DNA of 64,000 bases from JABDIY01 sp963803875 (GTDB lineage: Bacteria; Actinomycetota; Acidimicrobiia; Acidimicrobiales; SZUA-35). The stretch covers positions 62,001 through 126,000 of the forward strand of contig CAWDOA010000016.1 of the NCBI GenBank assembly GCA_963803875.1. The letters run 5' to 3'. A program made the position numbers and the translations under genes. The notes beneath the pieces were generated by a model. It saw only the letters and a list, made by a program, of their open reading frames with translations, was not told where the DNA came from and ran no database searches. How positions within the stretch are numbered: position 1 is the first letter of the stretch; the number at the start of each line of letters is the position of its first letter. Shown piece after piece: positions 1-8,637 of the stretch.

Positions 1-298
1 CACCATTTGCGCTGAGATTGGATTCGAGGAGGGCTCCAAAGTATCGCTCGAGCTCCTGTGAGCTCTCCAGAGCACCGCCGGTGATCGACACCGCCGCAAT
101 CTCGGCACTGGCCCGGGCATCAGCGAGAAAGTCCTCAGAACGGGCCGTCGTGCTTGCCGACACGTTTGAGAGAATCGACTCCATGCCCGAGATGATCTCT
201 GCGTTGGCCGTCGCCCGGTTGGTCCAGATGATTCCGCCGAACGAGAACAACAGCAGCGCCAGGAGGGCTGCTACCAACCCCTGAATTGGAAGTCTCAT
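1..298 (-). CDS. N-terminus of membrane-anchored, sensor-like protein (cut by window edge)
   Basis: Only the first 99 codons are in the window. The ATG at 298 has a strong AAGGAGG-type site about 6 bases upstream. Residues 7-25 form one hydrophobic segment rich in Leu, Ala and Phe. After it comes a polar, Ala/Ser/Glu-rich helical stretch, as in extracytoplasmic helical sensor domains of cyclases, histidine kinases and chemoreceptors. The output domain lies outside the window, so the class of sensor cannot be decided. The neighbouring fructokinase gene lies downstream on the same strand in the sense of coordinates but is 215 bases away, so co-transcription is uncertain. Confidence 0.6.
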   Translation of the reverse strand, partial: MRLPIQGLVAALLALLLFSFGGIIWTNRATANAEIISGMESILSNVSASTTARSEDFLADARASAEIAAVSITGGALESSQELERYFGALLESNLSANG

Positions 299-513
299 GA
301 CGTCCTCCTTAGACGATCCGCACCACATCGGACTGCGGATGACCTTGCGATATTTTCCAGCAACCCACGAGGCCGCAAATTCGGGCAACTGTTATGACAC
401 AAGGCCTTGATAGCACGTCTTCCCTCACGGGTGAATTGGAATGAACGGCCTCGGTGCCGCCAAGGCCTGTCTGCACGTTCCTCATTACGATGCGTTGCGA
501 TCGACATGGATTC

Positions 514-1398
514 TCAGTGACCCAGGCCAAAGAGGAGCGACTTGGCCAACAGCCCGGCACCGATGAGCCCGGCATCAGCGCCCAACCCCGCGGTGGCGAC
601 CAGCGAGGAGTTCTGGGCATGACTGACCGAGTAACCGCCGAGATCCTCGAGCGTCGCCGATTGAATTCGAGACGCCATGTCGGGCCTGGTGCCCACTCCT
701 CCACCGAACAACACGATGTCGGGAGCAAAGGAATACGCATAGACCCTGACCAATTGCGCGAGGTACTTCGCTTCCAGATCCCATACCTCATCCCGATCGT
801 CCAACGTGGCCGGGTCGGCGTGCCAGCGGTCAGCAATCGCGGGCCCAGACGCCATGCCCTCCAAACAGTCGCCATGGAACGGGCACCGGCCGGCAAAGTC
901 GTCACCTTGGAGGCGCCGCACGGGTACATGCCCAATTTCAGTGTGGTCACTACCTCGATATGGCACGCCGTCGATGGCAACAGCGCCGCCAATCCCAGTT
1001 CCGACCGTCACATAACCCACCCGCCGGTGTCCTTGACCGGCACCGTATAGAGCCTCCGCAACCGCTGCCGCCTCCACGTCGGTTTGGATATCGGCTGGCA
1101 CCGAGAGCGTGTTCGCCAGCTCGGCCAGCACCGGTGCCCCGGTCCAACCCGGTTTGGGCGTGGAGGCCATCGACCCGAAGGCATCGGAGGATCGATCAAC
1201 GATGAGCGGCCCGAACGAGGCGATCCCGAGCGCGGCCACAGAACGCGCGCCGAAGAACTCGATGACAGCGCCAAGTGTCTCGGTTGGGCCGGTGGTCGGG
1301 ATCCACACCTGTTCCCCCACCTCGAGGGTTTCGTCGTCCATCACTGCGGCCCGAAACTTGGTGCCACCCGCCTCCAACGCTCCTAGCACCGCAGCCAT
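514..1398 (-). CDS. ROK-family sugar kinase, probable fructokinase
   Basis: 294 residues, the usual length of a ROK kinase. The N-terminus carries the ATP-phosphate motif GALEAGGTKFR (about residues 6-16). A central segment has GTGIGGAVA followed by EIGHVPV, then the zinc-binding ROK signature with one His and three Cys (C-PFHGDCLEG), typical of the Bacillus YdhR/GmuE fructokinase branch. A second glycine-rich phosphate loop, FGGGVG, lies near residue 230. The expected reaction is ATP-dependent phosphorylation of fructose (or a related hexose) in the cytoplasm. The substrate is inferred from the subfamily signature only. It stands alone, with no sugar transporter nearby. Confidence 0.88.
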   Translation of the reverse strand: MAAVLGALEAGGTKFRAAVMDDETLEVGEQVWIPTTGPTETLGAVIEFFGARSVAALGIASFGPLIVDRSSDAFGSMASTPKPGWTGAPVLAELANTLSVPADIQTDVEAAAVAEALYGAGQGHRRVGYVTVGTGIGGAVAIDGVPYRGSDHTEIGHVPVRRLQGDDFAGRCPFHGDCLEGMASGPAIADRWHADPATLDDRDEVWDLEAKYLAQLVRVYAYSFAPDIVLFGGGVGTRPDMASRIQSATLEDLGGYSVSHAQNSSLVATAGLGADAGLIGAGLLAKSLLFGLGH

Positions 1399-1568
1399 AC
1401 GCTCATGATGCCCGACGATTGGGGGCTTTCGACAGAATGCCCGCCTACATTGCCACGTTCAGCAGATCCTCGGTGCCGAGTACACCGAAGCCGGTCCCCA
1501 GTTCATGCTCAGACGACTCAACTGAGCCAGCATTCAGTTATGGCCCCTCCAGGCCGCTCTAGACAAAC

Positions 1569-1922
1569 CTACAGCTTCGCCTTGATTCGAGGGATGAGTG
1601 CCGTCATCCGCTTTCGGTTGGCGCCAAGGTCGCGATGACCCAGCCGGGAGGCAGATCGAAAATGCAGCATGCCGTCCTCAACAAGAAACGACACGTCGTC
1701 CTTGAATCGGAAGATCCGCGTGGTGAAGACCGAATCGATCCGGTTTCGGGAGCGACCTTGGATCATCGCAGCGGGTGACTCATCGAGAACTGCCTGAACC
1801 GCATCGAGGACGTCATCTACCGACGCAGACACCTCAACCGGTGCCATGTAGTGCTGTGAATCTGCCGGGTCGGCCTGCGACGAGATGCAGTTCGGAGATG
1901 ACGGGCAGCGCTTCAGAGTCAT
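1569..1922 (-). CDS. DUF1499 domain protein
   Basis: 117 residues covering one complete DUF1499 domain. The diagnostic opening CPSSPNCISSQ is near the N-terminus. The FRFKDDVSFLVED and RSASRLGHRDLGANRKR blocks follow, and both are hallmarks of the family. There is no signal peptide or membrane segment, so this is a cytoplasmic, single-domain version. The biochemical function of DUF1499 is unknown; in plants and other bacteria the domain occurs in small soluble or membrane-linked proteins. ATG start at 1922. It is monocistronic as far as can be seen. Confidence 0.85.
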   Translation of the reverse strand: MTLKRCPSSPNCISSQADPADSQHYMAPVEVSASVDDVLDAVQAVLDESPAAMIQGRSRNRIDSVFTTRIFRFKDDVSFLVEDGMLHFRSASRLGHRDLGANRKRMTALIPRIKAKL

Positions 1923-1994
1923 GGTGAGACGCTAGCCATTCCAATGGCCATCCCGTGGAATGCCCTAGGTCGGCAAGGAACGACTGCGTGGAGG

Positions 1995-3182
1995 TCAATC
2001 GCGATGCATGCCCATTGCGGCGTAGAGCGCCACGCCGTGAGAAAGGTGGTCTTCGCTGATCTGCATCAAGTTGCTGTGGTTGGGGGCGGCATGGTGGTGG
2101 TCGACACCGGGGGTGCAGACACCGAGGAACGCCATCGCGCCCGGCACGTGCTGAAGAACATAGCTGAAGTCTTCGGCCCCCAAGAGCGGTCTGGGCAACT
2201 CGGAATAGTGATCCTCGCCGACCACCGCTGAGGCCAGTTCACCGACAAGATCCGCCTCGGCCTGGTGGTTCACGGTCACTGGATACCCGGGAATGACGGC
2301 CGATGTACAGCTGCACCCGTGAGCCTGGGCGGTGTGCTGAGCAACCCGTTCCAGACCCGCATGAAGCAGATCGCGAGTTTCCTCGTCGAGGGTCCGGATG
2401 GTGCCCTCCATGAACGCGTTGGGAGGAATCACGTTGTTTGTCGTGCCGGCCTCGATGTGGGCAACCGTGATGAGTCCAGCCTGGACCGGGTCGACACCCC
2501 GGCTCACGAGGGTATGCAGCCCCGTGACAGTGGCGGCAGCTGCGGGGATCGGATCGATGCAGTGGTGGGGAGCGGAAGCGTGCCCACCGCGGCCGTGAAC
2601 AGTGACCTCGAAGCGATCGGCCGATGCCATCAACGACCCGCCGCGAGTCGTGATCAAGCCATCGGGAAGTCGGGTGAAGACATGGATTGCAAACGCCTTG
2701 TCGACACCAAACAACACGCCTTCGTCGATCATGAACTTCGCGCCGTGGTGACCCTCCTCCCCGGGCTGAAACATGAAGCGTATTTTGCCGTTGAACGAGT
2801 CTTTGTTCTCAGCGAGGAGCTTCGCAGCGCTCACGAGCATCGCCACATGGGCGTCGTGACCGCACGCGTGCATTCGTCCGTCGTGCTGGGACTTGAAGGA
2901 GAAGTCGTTGTCCTCCTGAAGCGGCAGCGCGTCCATGTCACCTCTCAGCAGGATGGTCGGACCGGGCTTCCCGGAATCGAGGTCGGCGGTTACCGAGGTC
3001 GTCTCCCGACCGAGCGTGATCTCCATCCCGAGCCCGGCAATCGCATCCAGGATTTTCTGTTGGGTATTCGGGAGCTGTAGGCCCAGCTCGGGATCCTGAT
3101 GGATCGCTCGACGAAGTTCGACGGTGTCACTATCCAGCGACTTCGACGCGGTCAGGAGGTCAGGTCCGAGGTCAACAGCCAT
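1995..3182 (-). CDS. M20D-family metallo-amidohydrolase (hippurate/N-acyl-amino-acid hydrolase type)
   Basis: 395 residues from the ATG at 3182. A longer in-frame opening exists upstream, but it has no M20 similarity and overlaps the neighbouring start region. Metal-site motifs appear in order: GDMDALPL, HACGHDAH, QPGEEG, and near the C-terminus LLGAEDFSYV with PNHSN. A lid/dimerisation domain begins at about residue 180 (HGRGGHASAPH). This layout is typical of M20D amidohydrolases, which cleave N-acyl or N-benzoyl amino acids, indole-acetyl conjugates and similar amides. The exact substrate cannot be read from the sequence. It is divergent from the secreted DUF4214 gene at 3274. Confidence 0.92.
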   Translation of the reverse strand: MAVDLGPDLLTASKSLDSDTVELRRAIHQDPELGLQLPNTQQKILDAIAGLGMEITLGRETTSVTADLDSGKPGPTILLRGDMDALPLQEDNDFSFKSQHDGRMHACGHDAHVAMLVSAAKLLAENKDSFNGKIRFMFQPGEEGHHGAKFMIDEGVLFGVDKAFAIHVFTRLPDGLITTRGGSLMASADRFEVTVHGRGGHASAPHHCIDPIPAAAATVTGLHTLVSRGVDPVQAGLITVAHIEAGTTNNVIPPNAFMEGTIRTLDEETRDLLHAGLERVAQHTAQAHGCSCTSAVIPGYPVTVNHQAEADLVGELASAVVGEDHYSELPRPLLGAEDFSYVLQHVPGAMAFLGVCTPGVDHHHAAPNHSNLMQISEDHLSHGVALYAAMGMHRD

Positions 3183-3273
3183 GACCAAGCCTGCCCCAAT
3201 CCGGCCTGTCTGGGAGAATCGTGGGCTAGGCCACCTATCGCCATCATCATCGGCCCTGATAGACAAGACCACA

Positions 3274-4200
3274 ATGTCTGTGCTGGCACCGAAGGGGCGT
3301 CTCATCGTCCTTACCATCGTTGTCTTGGTAGTCGCCAACGCGCTTATCACTCCTCCACCGACCGCCGCAATCGCTGAATCTGAACAGGACGCCATCGGCC
3401 GGCTCTACGTCGCAGCATTCGACCGGCCCTCTGATCCCGCGGGACTGAGCTATTGGGGCTCAGCACTTCAACAGGGCGTGGGCCTGGAGACCATTGCGGA
3501 CTACTTCGTCCAGTCAGATGAGTTCCAAGCCACCTATGGGCAGGTGGACGATGCTGACTTCGTCACGCTCGTCTACCGCAACGTCCTGGGCCGCTCACCC
3601 GACACCGCCGGCCTGGACTACTGGGTTGACCTTCTCGATCAGGGCTACAGCCCGGGAACGATCCTCAACGGCTTCGCCCAGAGCCCCGAATTCGTCCGCA
3701 CCCAGAAGGCGGTGCAGCCAACATCAGTTCTCATGATCGGCGACTCGATCTTTCATGGGATAAGGCTTCGCGGGATTCCGATCGGCTCTGCCCACCTCAC
3801 GTTCATGACCGAAGAGGGCCGCCAGGCAAGCACACTGCCCCAGCTCGTCGATCAGGCGTCACACGATGGTTCGCTCGACGCCGCCGACGTTGTCGTGATC
3901 CATCTCGGAACCAACGGCTGGCAACCCGAGTACCTCGACATGTTCGATGAACAACTCACTGCGCTGGCACCGAAGCAAGTCCTGATCGTGAACACCGAGG
4001 TTGCCCGTCCGTGGGAAGACGCCGCCAACGTTGCACTCGCTCAGATCTCAAGTGAGCATGACAACACGTCGTTGATCGACTGGCATTCTGCGGTCGCATT
4101 GCACCCCGAATGGATGGGCTCCGACGGCGTGCACCCAACGTCGGAGGGACTGCGAGCCCTCGCTGACACGATCGGGATGGGGATCTCGAGGGTTTACTGA
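3274..4200 (+). CDS. Secreted DUF4214 protein with C-terminal SGNH-hydrolase-like domain
   Basis: 308 residues from the ATG at 3274, chosen because it directly precedes a classic Sec signal peptide (basic RGR-like start, hydrophobic core about 9-23, cleavage after ATAAIA-like region). Upstream in-frame ATGs would bury it. Residues about 38-150 are a DUF4214 domain with two repeats of the pattern YWG/YWV...SDEF/SPEF. From about 160 there is an SGNH/GDSL-like fold: GDSIFHG (block I), LGTNGW (block III) and SDGVHPT (block V, DxxH). Similar modules occur in acyltransferase-associated SGNH domains that act on cell-wall polymers. A cell-surface esterase or O-acetyl-transfer role is inference. Its stop overlaps the convergent gene by 7 bases. 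Confidence 0.8.
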   Translation: MSVLAPKGRLIVLTIVVLVVANALITPPPTAAIAESEQDAIGRLYVAAFDRPSDPAGLSYWGSALQQGVGLETIADYFVQSDEFQATYGQVDDADFVTLVYRNVLGRSPDTAGLDYWVDLLDQGYSPGTILNGFAQSPEFVRTQKAVQPTSVLMIGDSIFHGIRLRGIPIGSAHLTFMTEEGRQASTLPQLVDQASHDGSLDAADVVVIHLGTNGWQPEYLDMFDEQLTALAPKQVLIVNTEVARPWEDAANVALAQISSEHDNTSLIDWHSAVALHPEWMGSDGVHPTSEGLRALADTIGMGISRVY

Positions 4201-5033
4201 ATCTCCAGCTCAACTACGTGCGTCACCGACCTGGATCGGCCCTGGTAGTTCCTGTACGAGACTGTGACATCAAGGCTCTCCTGCCCGGGCTCGATCATCT
4301 CGGGATCCAGCCAGATGCGGGCGACGTCGGCCTCGCCGGCGTTCAGTACATGGTCGTGGTGCAGGCTCGTGTGGGTCGACTGGGGGTAGTAGATCGGCAG
4401 GTCGCTCCCGCTCACCTGGATCGAGAGATCGGTGTTCAGCGGCGACAACCCCTTGTAGCCGAACTCTATCCAGTTGTCGGTGGCATCTCCGGTGCTGGTG
4501 GCAACCACGTTGTCGGTGAGGATGAGGAAGTCGTCTCCTCGGTACTTCTTGTTCGAGAACTTGAGACGGCCCATGTAGGTGCGAAAACGACCCTCACCGA
4601 TGCGATCGTCATGATCAACGTCCACGGCTGCATCATCGATGGTGTATTCCACGTAGACCGAGGCCGACTTCTGGCCGCGGTTCGCCGAGTTGGTCGTCAC
4701 CTTGAAATTCGTGAGGTCGATCTCGTTGATCGACAGGTCGGAATCGGTGATCAAGCTCGTGAACCCGTCGTGATTCTCGGGGTACTCAATCGTCAGACCC
4801 TTCGACTCGGGAACGACAGTGACTCTGATGTCGCGAAACGTCTCGAACCCGGTCCACGAGAGGCTCACCCAGGCCGAGGAACCAGCCACCCAGTCGACGT
4901 CCCTGTCCGATAGCAGAACTGGCGGTGTGTGTTGGGCGTCATCGTCCTTCTTGTCGGCGGCCGCTGGAGAGGCGATCGATGTCATCGTCAGCACCGAAAC
5001 GACTGCAAGAGAGATGCTCTTTCGGAATGCCAT
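4194..5033 (-). CDS. Secreted protein of unknown function
   Basis: 279 residues from the ATG at 5033, picked because it starts a clear Sec signal peptide (FRK, hydrophobic core, SPAAA cleavage site at about residue 25). The mature part is polar, rich in Asp, Ser, Thr and Val, without Cys or transmembrane segments. It looks like an all-beta, immunoglobulin-like protein: alternating hydrophobic strands such as VTVVPESKGLTIEYPE and VSYRNYQG. No catalytic motif was recognised. The convergent overlap with the SGNH/DUF4214 gene and the frameshifted lipoprotein just upstream make this a small island of exported proteins. Function unknown. Confidence 0.7.
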   Translation of the reverse strand: MAFRKSISLAVVSVLTMTSIASPAAADKKDDDAQHTPPVLLSDRDVDWVAGSSAWVSLSWTGFETFRDIRVTVVPESKGLTIEYPENHDGFTSLITDSDLSINEIDLTNFKVTTNSANRGQKSASVYVEYTIDDAAVDVDHDDRIGEGRFRTYMGRLKFSNKKYRGDDFLILTDNVVATSTGDATDNWIEFGYKGLSPLNTDLSIQVSGSDLPIYYPQSTHTSLHHDHVLNAGEADVARIWLDPEMIEPGQESLDVTVSYRNYQGRSRSVTHVVELEIQ

Positions 5034-5124
5034 GGTGTGTTCTTCGACCGGATCGAGCAGCTTCTGGAACAAGAGGGCGTATCGACCCACCGCCGAGGGA
5101 GAACCCGTGGGTCCCCGGACCCAA

Positions 5125-5560
5125 TCAGTCTCTGAGACAGTTCGTTTGATAGTCGAACAGCACCGCGTTGCGGAAGTCCTGTCGAGACGCAAGATCAGAG
5201 ACGAAGATCTGGTAGTCGTCGGCCGAGATACCCGATCGTTCCAGATGATCTTGGAGCGCAACCTCGATATCGCCGGGCTCGACGAAGGTCCGGCGCTGGA
5301 GCTCACACAGCCACGAAGCATGAACAGTGACCAGATCCACTGTCGGTGGATCCAGATCCGATTGAGGGTCCGAAATCAGGGTTGGAAGGTACGGTTGGAG
5401 CACCTTGGTCGTCGAGATCAACACCAAAGGGAACCGTCGCGGGGGTCCCCTCAGTCGATGACGAAATCGAACAGCCGCCGACAACACACACCATTAGAAC
5501 GCTCGCAATGGCAGTTCGCAGAACAGGCACAGTCCCCTGTCGGCTGACAATGCCTTTCAT
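5125..5560 (-). pseudogene. Lipoprotein gene interrupted by an apparent frameshift
   Basis: From the ATG at 5560 one frame gives a lipoprotein leader: a hydrophobic core followed by the lipobox VVGGC at about residue 30, then a Ser/Thr/Pro-rich linker. That frame stops at 5303. A second frame, open from 5487 to 5125, supplies a well-formed helical C-terminal domain (RRTFVEPGDIEVALQDHLER, then ADDYQIFVSDLASRQDF and a final Cys). The total span is 3n+1 bases, so one single-base indel between about 5303 and 5487 would join them. Either the gene is broken or the assembly has an indel here. Function unknown; a small exported lipoprotein with a helical domain. Confidence 0.55.
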
Positions 5561-5644
5561 CAAACCCTGACACGTTTCACCCCGGCCCAAATAGTCGTTC
5601 CTGTCCGCTGCAGTACACGGACTTTGTGCCGACTGGAACCCCAG

Positions 5645-7561
5645 ATGTCTTTGACCGACCCAGTGGCCTCCGCCCCTTCCGTTCAGCTCGCCGAACACGT
5701 GTGGCTGCGGATACAGGCGCGCCTCGAGCACCAACTCGGACGGCTCGAGCGTCTGACGATGGGTCTGTTCGAGCGCCGCCTCACCGGTGAGGAAATCGCC
5801 GAGTGCCTCCAGCTGACCAACAGCCTCGCCGCGACTCTGGGAACGCTTGGGATATCAACAGCCGCCGATCTTGTTCGAATGGTCGGCAACACGGTCGATC
5901 AGAGCGGTCTCGACTCCAGCGAATCGATTGCCCTGTCCAACTTGCTGGACGATGCTCGCTTGGCCATCAGCGCAACTGTCAACGATGTCCTGAATCGAGT
6001 TCCCATCGGCCGACACCTCCTCGTCGTCGGACCTCCCTCGATCGAGGGCGATCAGCTCATGTGGGTTGCCCTCACCCGGGGCATGCGAGTCTCGAACCAC
6101 GAGAACGGTTTGCGGCCCTTGGGCGCAGGCGAACGTCCTCCCGATGTCGCCGTCGTTGTTGCTCCCGATCCGGACCTGCGTGCAGCTCGGCCACTTCTCA
6201 GGGCGGTGCAGCAATCGTTCTTCAACACTCCCGTGATCGCCTTGAGTTCGGCCAACACGCTGACCCAACGACTGAGGGCGGTTGAGTACCTCACGACGAT
6301 CATGCCCTTCAACTCGCACCCCGACGAGCTGATGGACGAGATCAACCTCCTGGGATCCCGCAAGCGAAAGGGAGCTGCGCTGCTGACGCTGGGCCCCTCA
6401 GCCGAGTGGTTCTCAGCCAAGATGTCCGAACTCGGCCTTCCGGTGAGAGCCGAACAGTCGGTCAGTTCGCTGTGGCGCGCGCTCCACAGCGAGGAAATCG
6501 AAATGGTTGTCATCCTTCAAGATGCCTTCACGATGTCAGCCCGCGAACTCATCGAACTGATGCGAAGCGACATCGGGACCCGTGACGTGGGAGCGGTCGT
6601 CGTCGGCCCTACATCGACCGACGAGATCGACCAGCTCCTCCTTGCCGGAGCAGACGCCGTATTCAGCGGTGAGCGAATCAGCGAAATCACGGCTCTGCTC
6701 CGGTCGCGAGTGGGTCGACGGCGGAACCGTCAAACGATCGGTCTCGCCGAGAACCAGAACTCGGTACTCCCATGGCAACCAGCGCTCGTGCTGATCGAAC
6801 GCATGCTCACCGCCGCAATGAGGCGCAGCACACCGGTTGGTCTCGCACTGATTCAACTACCCGTAGATCGTCGATCCGAGCGAGACAAGGAGATCTCTCA
6901 GGAGTTCCGCCGGGGTGATCTCGTAGCCCGCCTGGATGACCAACACATCATCGTTCTGCTCGATGCGGTCAATCGGACGACTTTGGTCAGCCGCATGCAG
7001 ACACTGGGCCGGAAGTTCAATCTGCGTTCGAACCAGAGCCGGATCGCGTGCATGGAATTCCCGGTAGACGGGCGGGGCCTCGACGACTTGATCACCGGCG
7101 GTCGGAGAATACTCGAACGGGTTACCGCCGAGGACGGGCCCTGGGTTGTCGGCGCCGACTGGCGGCCCCACAACGAGCGACCCGCCGATGTCTTCATCCT
7201 GGACCCCGACGAAACCCTCGGGGCCGTCCTGCGTTCCACGATGGAGCGCCGAGGCCTTCGGACCGAGCACCAGACAGACTCACTGGAGGGACTGAAGTAC
7301 CTCACCGGGGGTACGGATCGCCCGCTGCCTCGCCTCCTCCTGCTCGAACTCGAGCAACGTGGAATCGGTGGGCTTCAGTTCCTCCGTCAGGTCCAGGCGT
7401 CCGGCCGGCTGGGGCAGATGAAGACCATTGTCTTCTCGGCCCGCACCATCGAGGGCGAGATGCGGCAGGTGTTCGAACTCGGAGCCGAGGACTACGTGGC
7501 AAAACCGTTCAGTACGCCTCTGCTGCTCCACCGCATTCAACGCGCATTGGGCAACTCGTGA
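5645..7561 (+). CDS. Multi-domain signalling protein: degenerate Hpt, receiver-like domains and degenerate GGDEF
   Basis: 638 residues from the ATG at 5645 (GGAA 8 bases upstream); a TTG at 5624 is the alternative. Residues 10-115 are an Hpt-like four-helix region, but the phosphorylatable His position reads TNSLAAT (Asn59 instead of His). About 120-360 holds two receiver-like alpha/beta units without clear acidic pockets. About 375-500 is GGDEF-like, with the active-site motif replaced by LDDQHI. The C-terminus (about 515-635) is a recognisable receiver fold with the acidic pair (LDPDE) and conserved Lys (VAKPF), but the acceptor position is LLELE, Glu for Asp. It appears built to sense or scaffold rather than transfer phosphate. 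It overlaps the HEAT gene by a GTGA junction and heads a GT2 operon. Confidence 0.85.
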   Translation: MSLTDPVASAPSVQLAEHVWLRIQARLEHQLGRLERLTMGLFERRLTGEEIAECLQLTNSLAATLGTLGISTAADLVRMVGNTVDQSGLDSSESIALSNLLDDARLAISATVNDVLNRVPIGRHLLVVGPPSIEGDQLMWVALTRGMRVSNHENGLRPLGAGERPPDVAVVVAPDPDLRAARPLLRAVQQSFFNTPVIALSSANTLTQRLRAVEYLTTIMPFNSHPDELMDEINLLGSRKRKGAALLTLGPSAEWFSAKMSELGLPVRAEQSVSSLWRALHSEEIEMVVILQDAFTMSARELIELMRSDIGTRDVGAVVVGPTSTDEIDQLLLAGADAVFSGERISEITALLRSRVGRRRNRQTIGLAENQNSVLPWQPALVLIERMLTAAMRRSTPVGLALIQLPVDRRSERDKEISQEFRRGDLVARLDDQHIIVLLDAVNRTTLVSRMQTLGRKFNLRSNQSRIACMEFPVDGRGLDDLITGGRRILERVTAEDGPWVVGADWRPHNERPADVFILDPDETLGAVLRSTMERRGLRTEHQTDSLEGLKYLTGGTDRPLPRLLLLELEQRGIGGLQFLRQVQASGRLGQMKTIVFSARTIEGEMRQVFELGAEDYVAKPFSTPLLLHRIQRALGNS

Positions 7562-8637
7562 ATCTCAACTTTGTCGCCTTCCTCGCGAGCTGGTCACTCG
7601 TCGCCCTGACCCTCTTCTTGTACCTCGTTTCCGGGCTCTATCTGGATGTCTCAGAGCGAGTCCGAACCAAGCGCCGTCTCGCTGTTCTCGACGACTTCGG
7701 AGTTCTGCTGTTCGACTCCAACGAAGATGCAGCCCGAGTTCATCACCGCTTGACCGGCGCCAAGAAGAGCGTTCTTCTCGACGTGATCCAACGGCTGGCC
7801 CTCGACGTCAAGGGCGACGCAGAGGACCGCCTCCAACAGTTGGTGAGAACCTGCGGTCTCGAACGCCTCATCCGACGCCGGTCGCGATCTCGCAGGTGGC
7901 GAAAACGAGTTCAGGCCGCCCAGCTTCACTATCTCGTAACCCATCCCGATTTCGATCGAACGCCACTGCTCACCGACAAACACCCTCTGGTGCGGGCTCG
8001 GTCTGTGGAAACGCTGACCACCGAACAGGCCGAGGAGCACGTCGAGATGGTCGCATCGTTGTTGAACGACCCGACGATGTCGGTCCGACTAGCTGCCAAG
8101 AACGCATTACTTCGGGCCGGCTCGGCTGCTATCGAGCCTTTGTTGAAGCTCCTGTCCGAGGGTGGAGACCAGGTCGGGGAGGCGATGGATGTGGCCGCCT
8201 ATCTCCCCGATGCACGGTTGGTGGAAGCACTGAAGAGGTATGCAACATCGAAGAACCAAGCCCACCGGCAAATGGCTGCCCGTTCACTCGGCACCGGAAC
8301 CGGGGTCGGCGCAGTCGAGATTCTGCATCTACTGCTGGACGACGAAGCCGCCGATGTTCGCGTCGCGGCGATCTTGGCTTTGAGGCGGCTCGAGGCCTAC
8401 GAATCGGTGGTAGCCATCGGTCGCGTCCTGAGTGACTCCTCGTTCAAGGTCCGCCGTCAGGCAGGACATGCGCTGGACGAGCTGGGTGCCGCAGGACAGC
8501 TGGTACTGCGACAAACATTGCATGCAACCGATCCGTTCGCCCGCGACATGGCCCGTCAGGTGCTGGATGGTTCGATGTCTCCTTCAGCTCATCTGGTGGC
8601 ATCGGCACTGCGCCAGCAGGAGGTACTGGCATCGTGA
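7558..8637 (+). CDS. Membrane-anchored HEAT-repeat protein
   Basis: 359 residues starting with GTG at 7558, which shares bases with the upstream stop (GTGA), so translation is probably coupled. Residues 4-27 are a single transmembrane helix, followed by a basic stretch. From about residue 130 to 345 there are tandem HEAT/PBS-lyase-type helical repeats, seen as recurring units such as DPTMSVRLAAKNALL, DDEAADVRVAAILALRRL and DSSFKVRRQAGHALDEL. HEAT arrays are protein-binding solenoids. With a degenerate signalling hub upstream and a polysaccharide synthase downstream, it plausibly tethers or gates the synthase at the membrane (inference). Confidence 0.88.
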   Translation: MNLNFVAFLASWSLVALTLFLYLVSGLYLDVSERVRTKRRLAVLDDFGVLLFDSNEDAARVHHRLTGAKKSVLLDVIQRLALDVKGDAEDRLQQLVRTCGLERLIRRRSRSRRWRKRVQAAQLHYLVTHPDFDRTPLLTDKHPLVRARSVETLTTEQAEEHVEMVASLLNDPTMSVRLAAKNALLRAGSAAIEPLLKLLSEGGDQVGEAMDVAAYLPDARLVEALKRYATSKNQAHRQMAARSLGTGTGVGAVEILHLLLDDEAADVRVAAILALRRLEAYESVVAIGRVLSDSSFKVRRQAGHALDELGAAGQLVLRQTLHATDPFARDMARQVLDGSMSPSAHLVASALRQQEVLAS

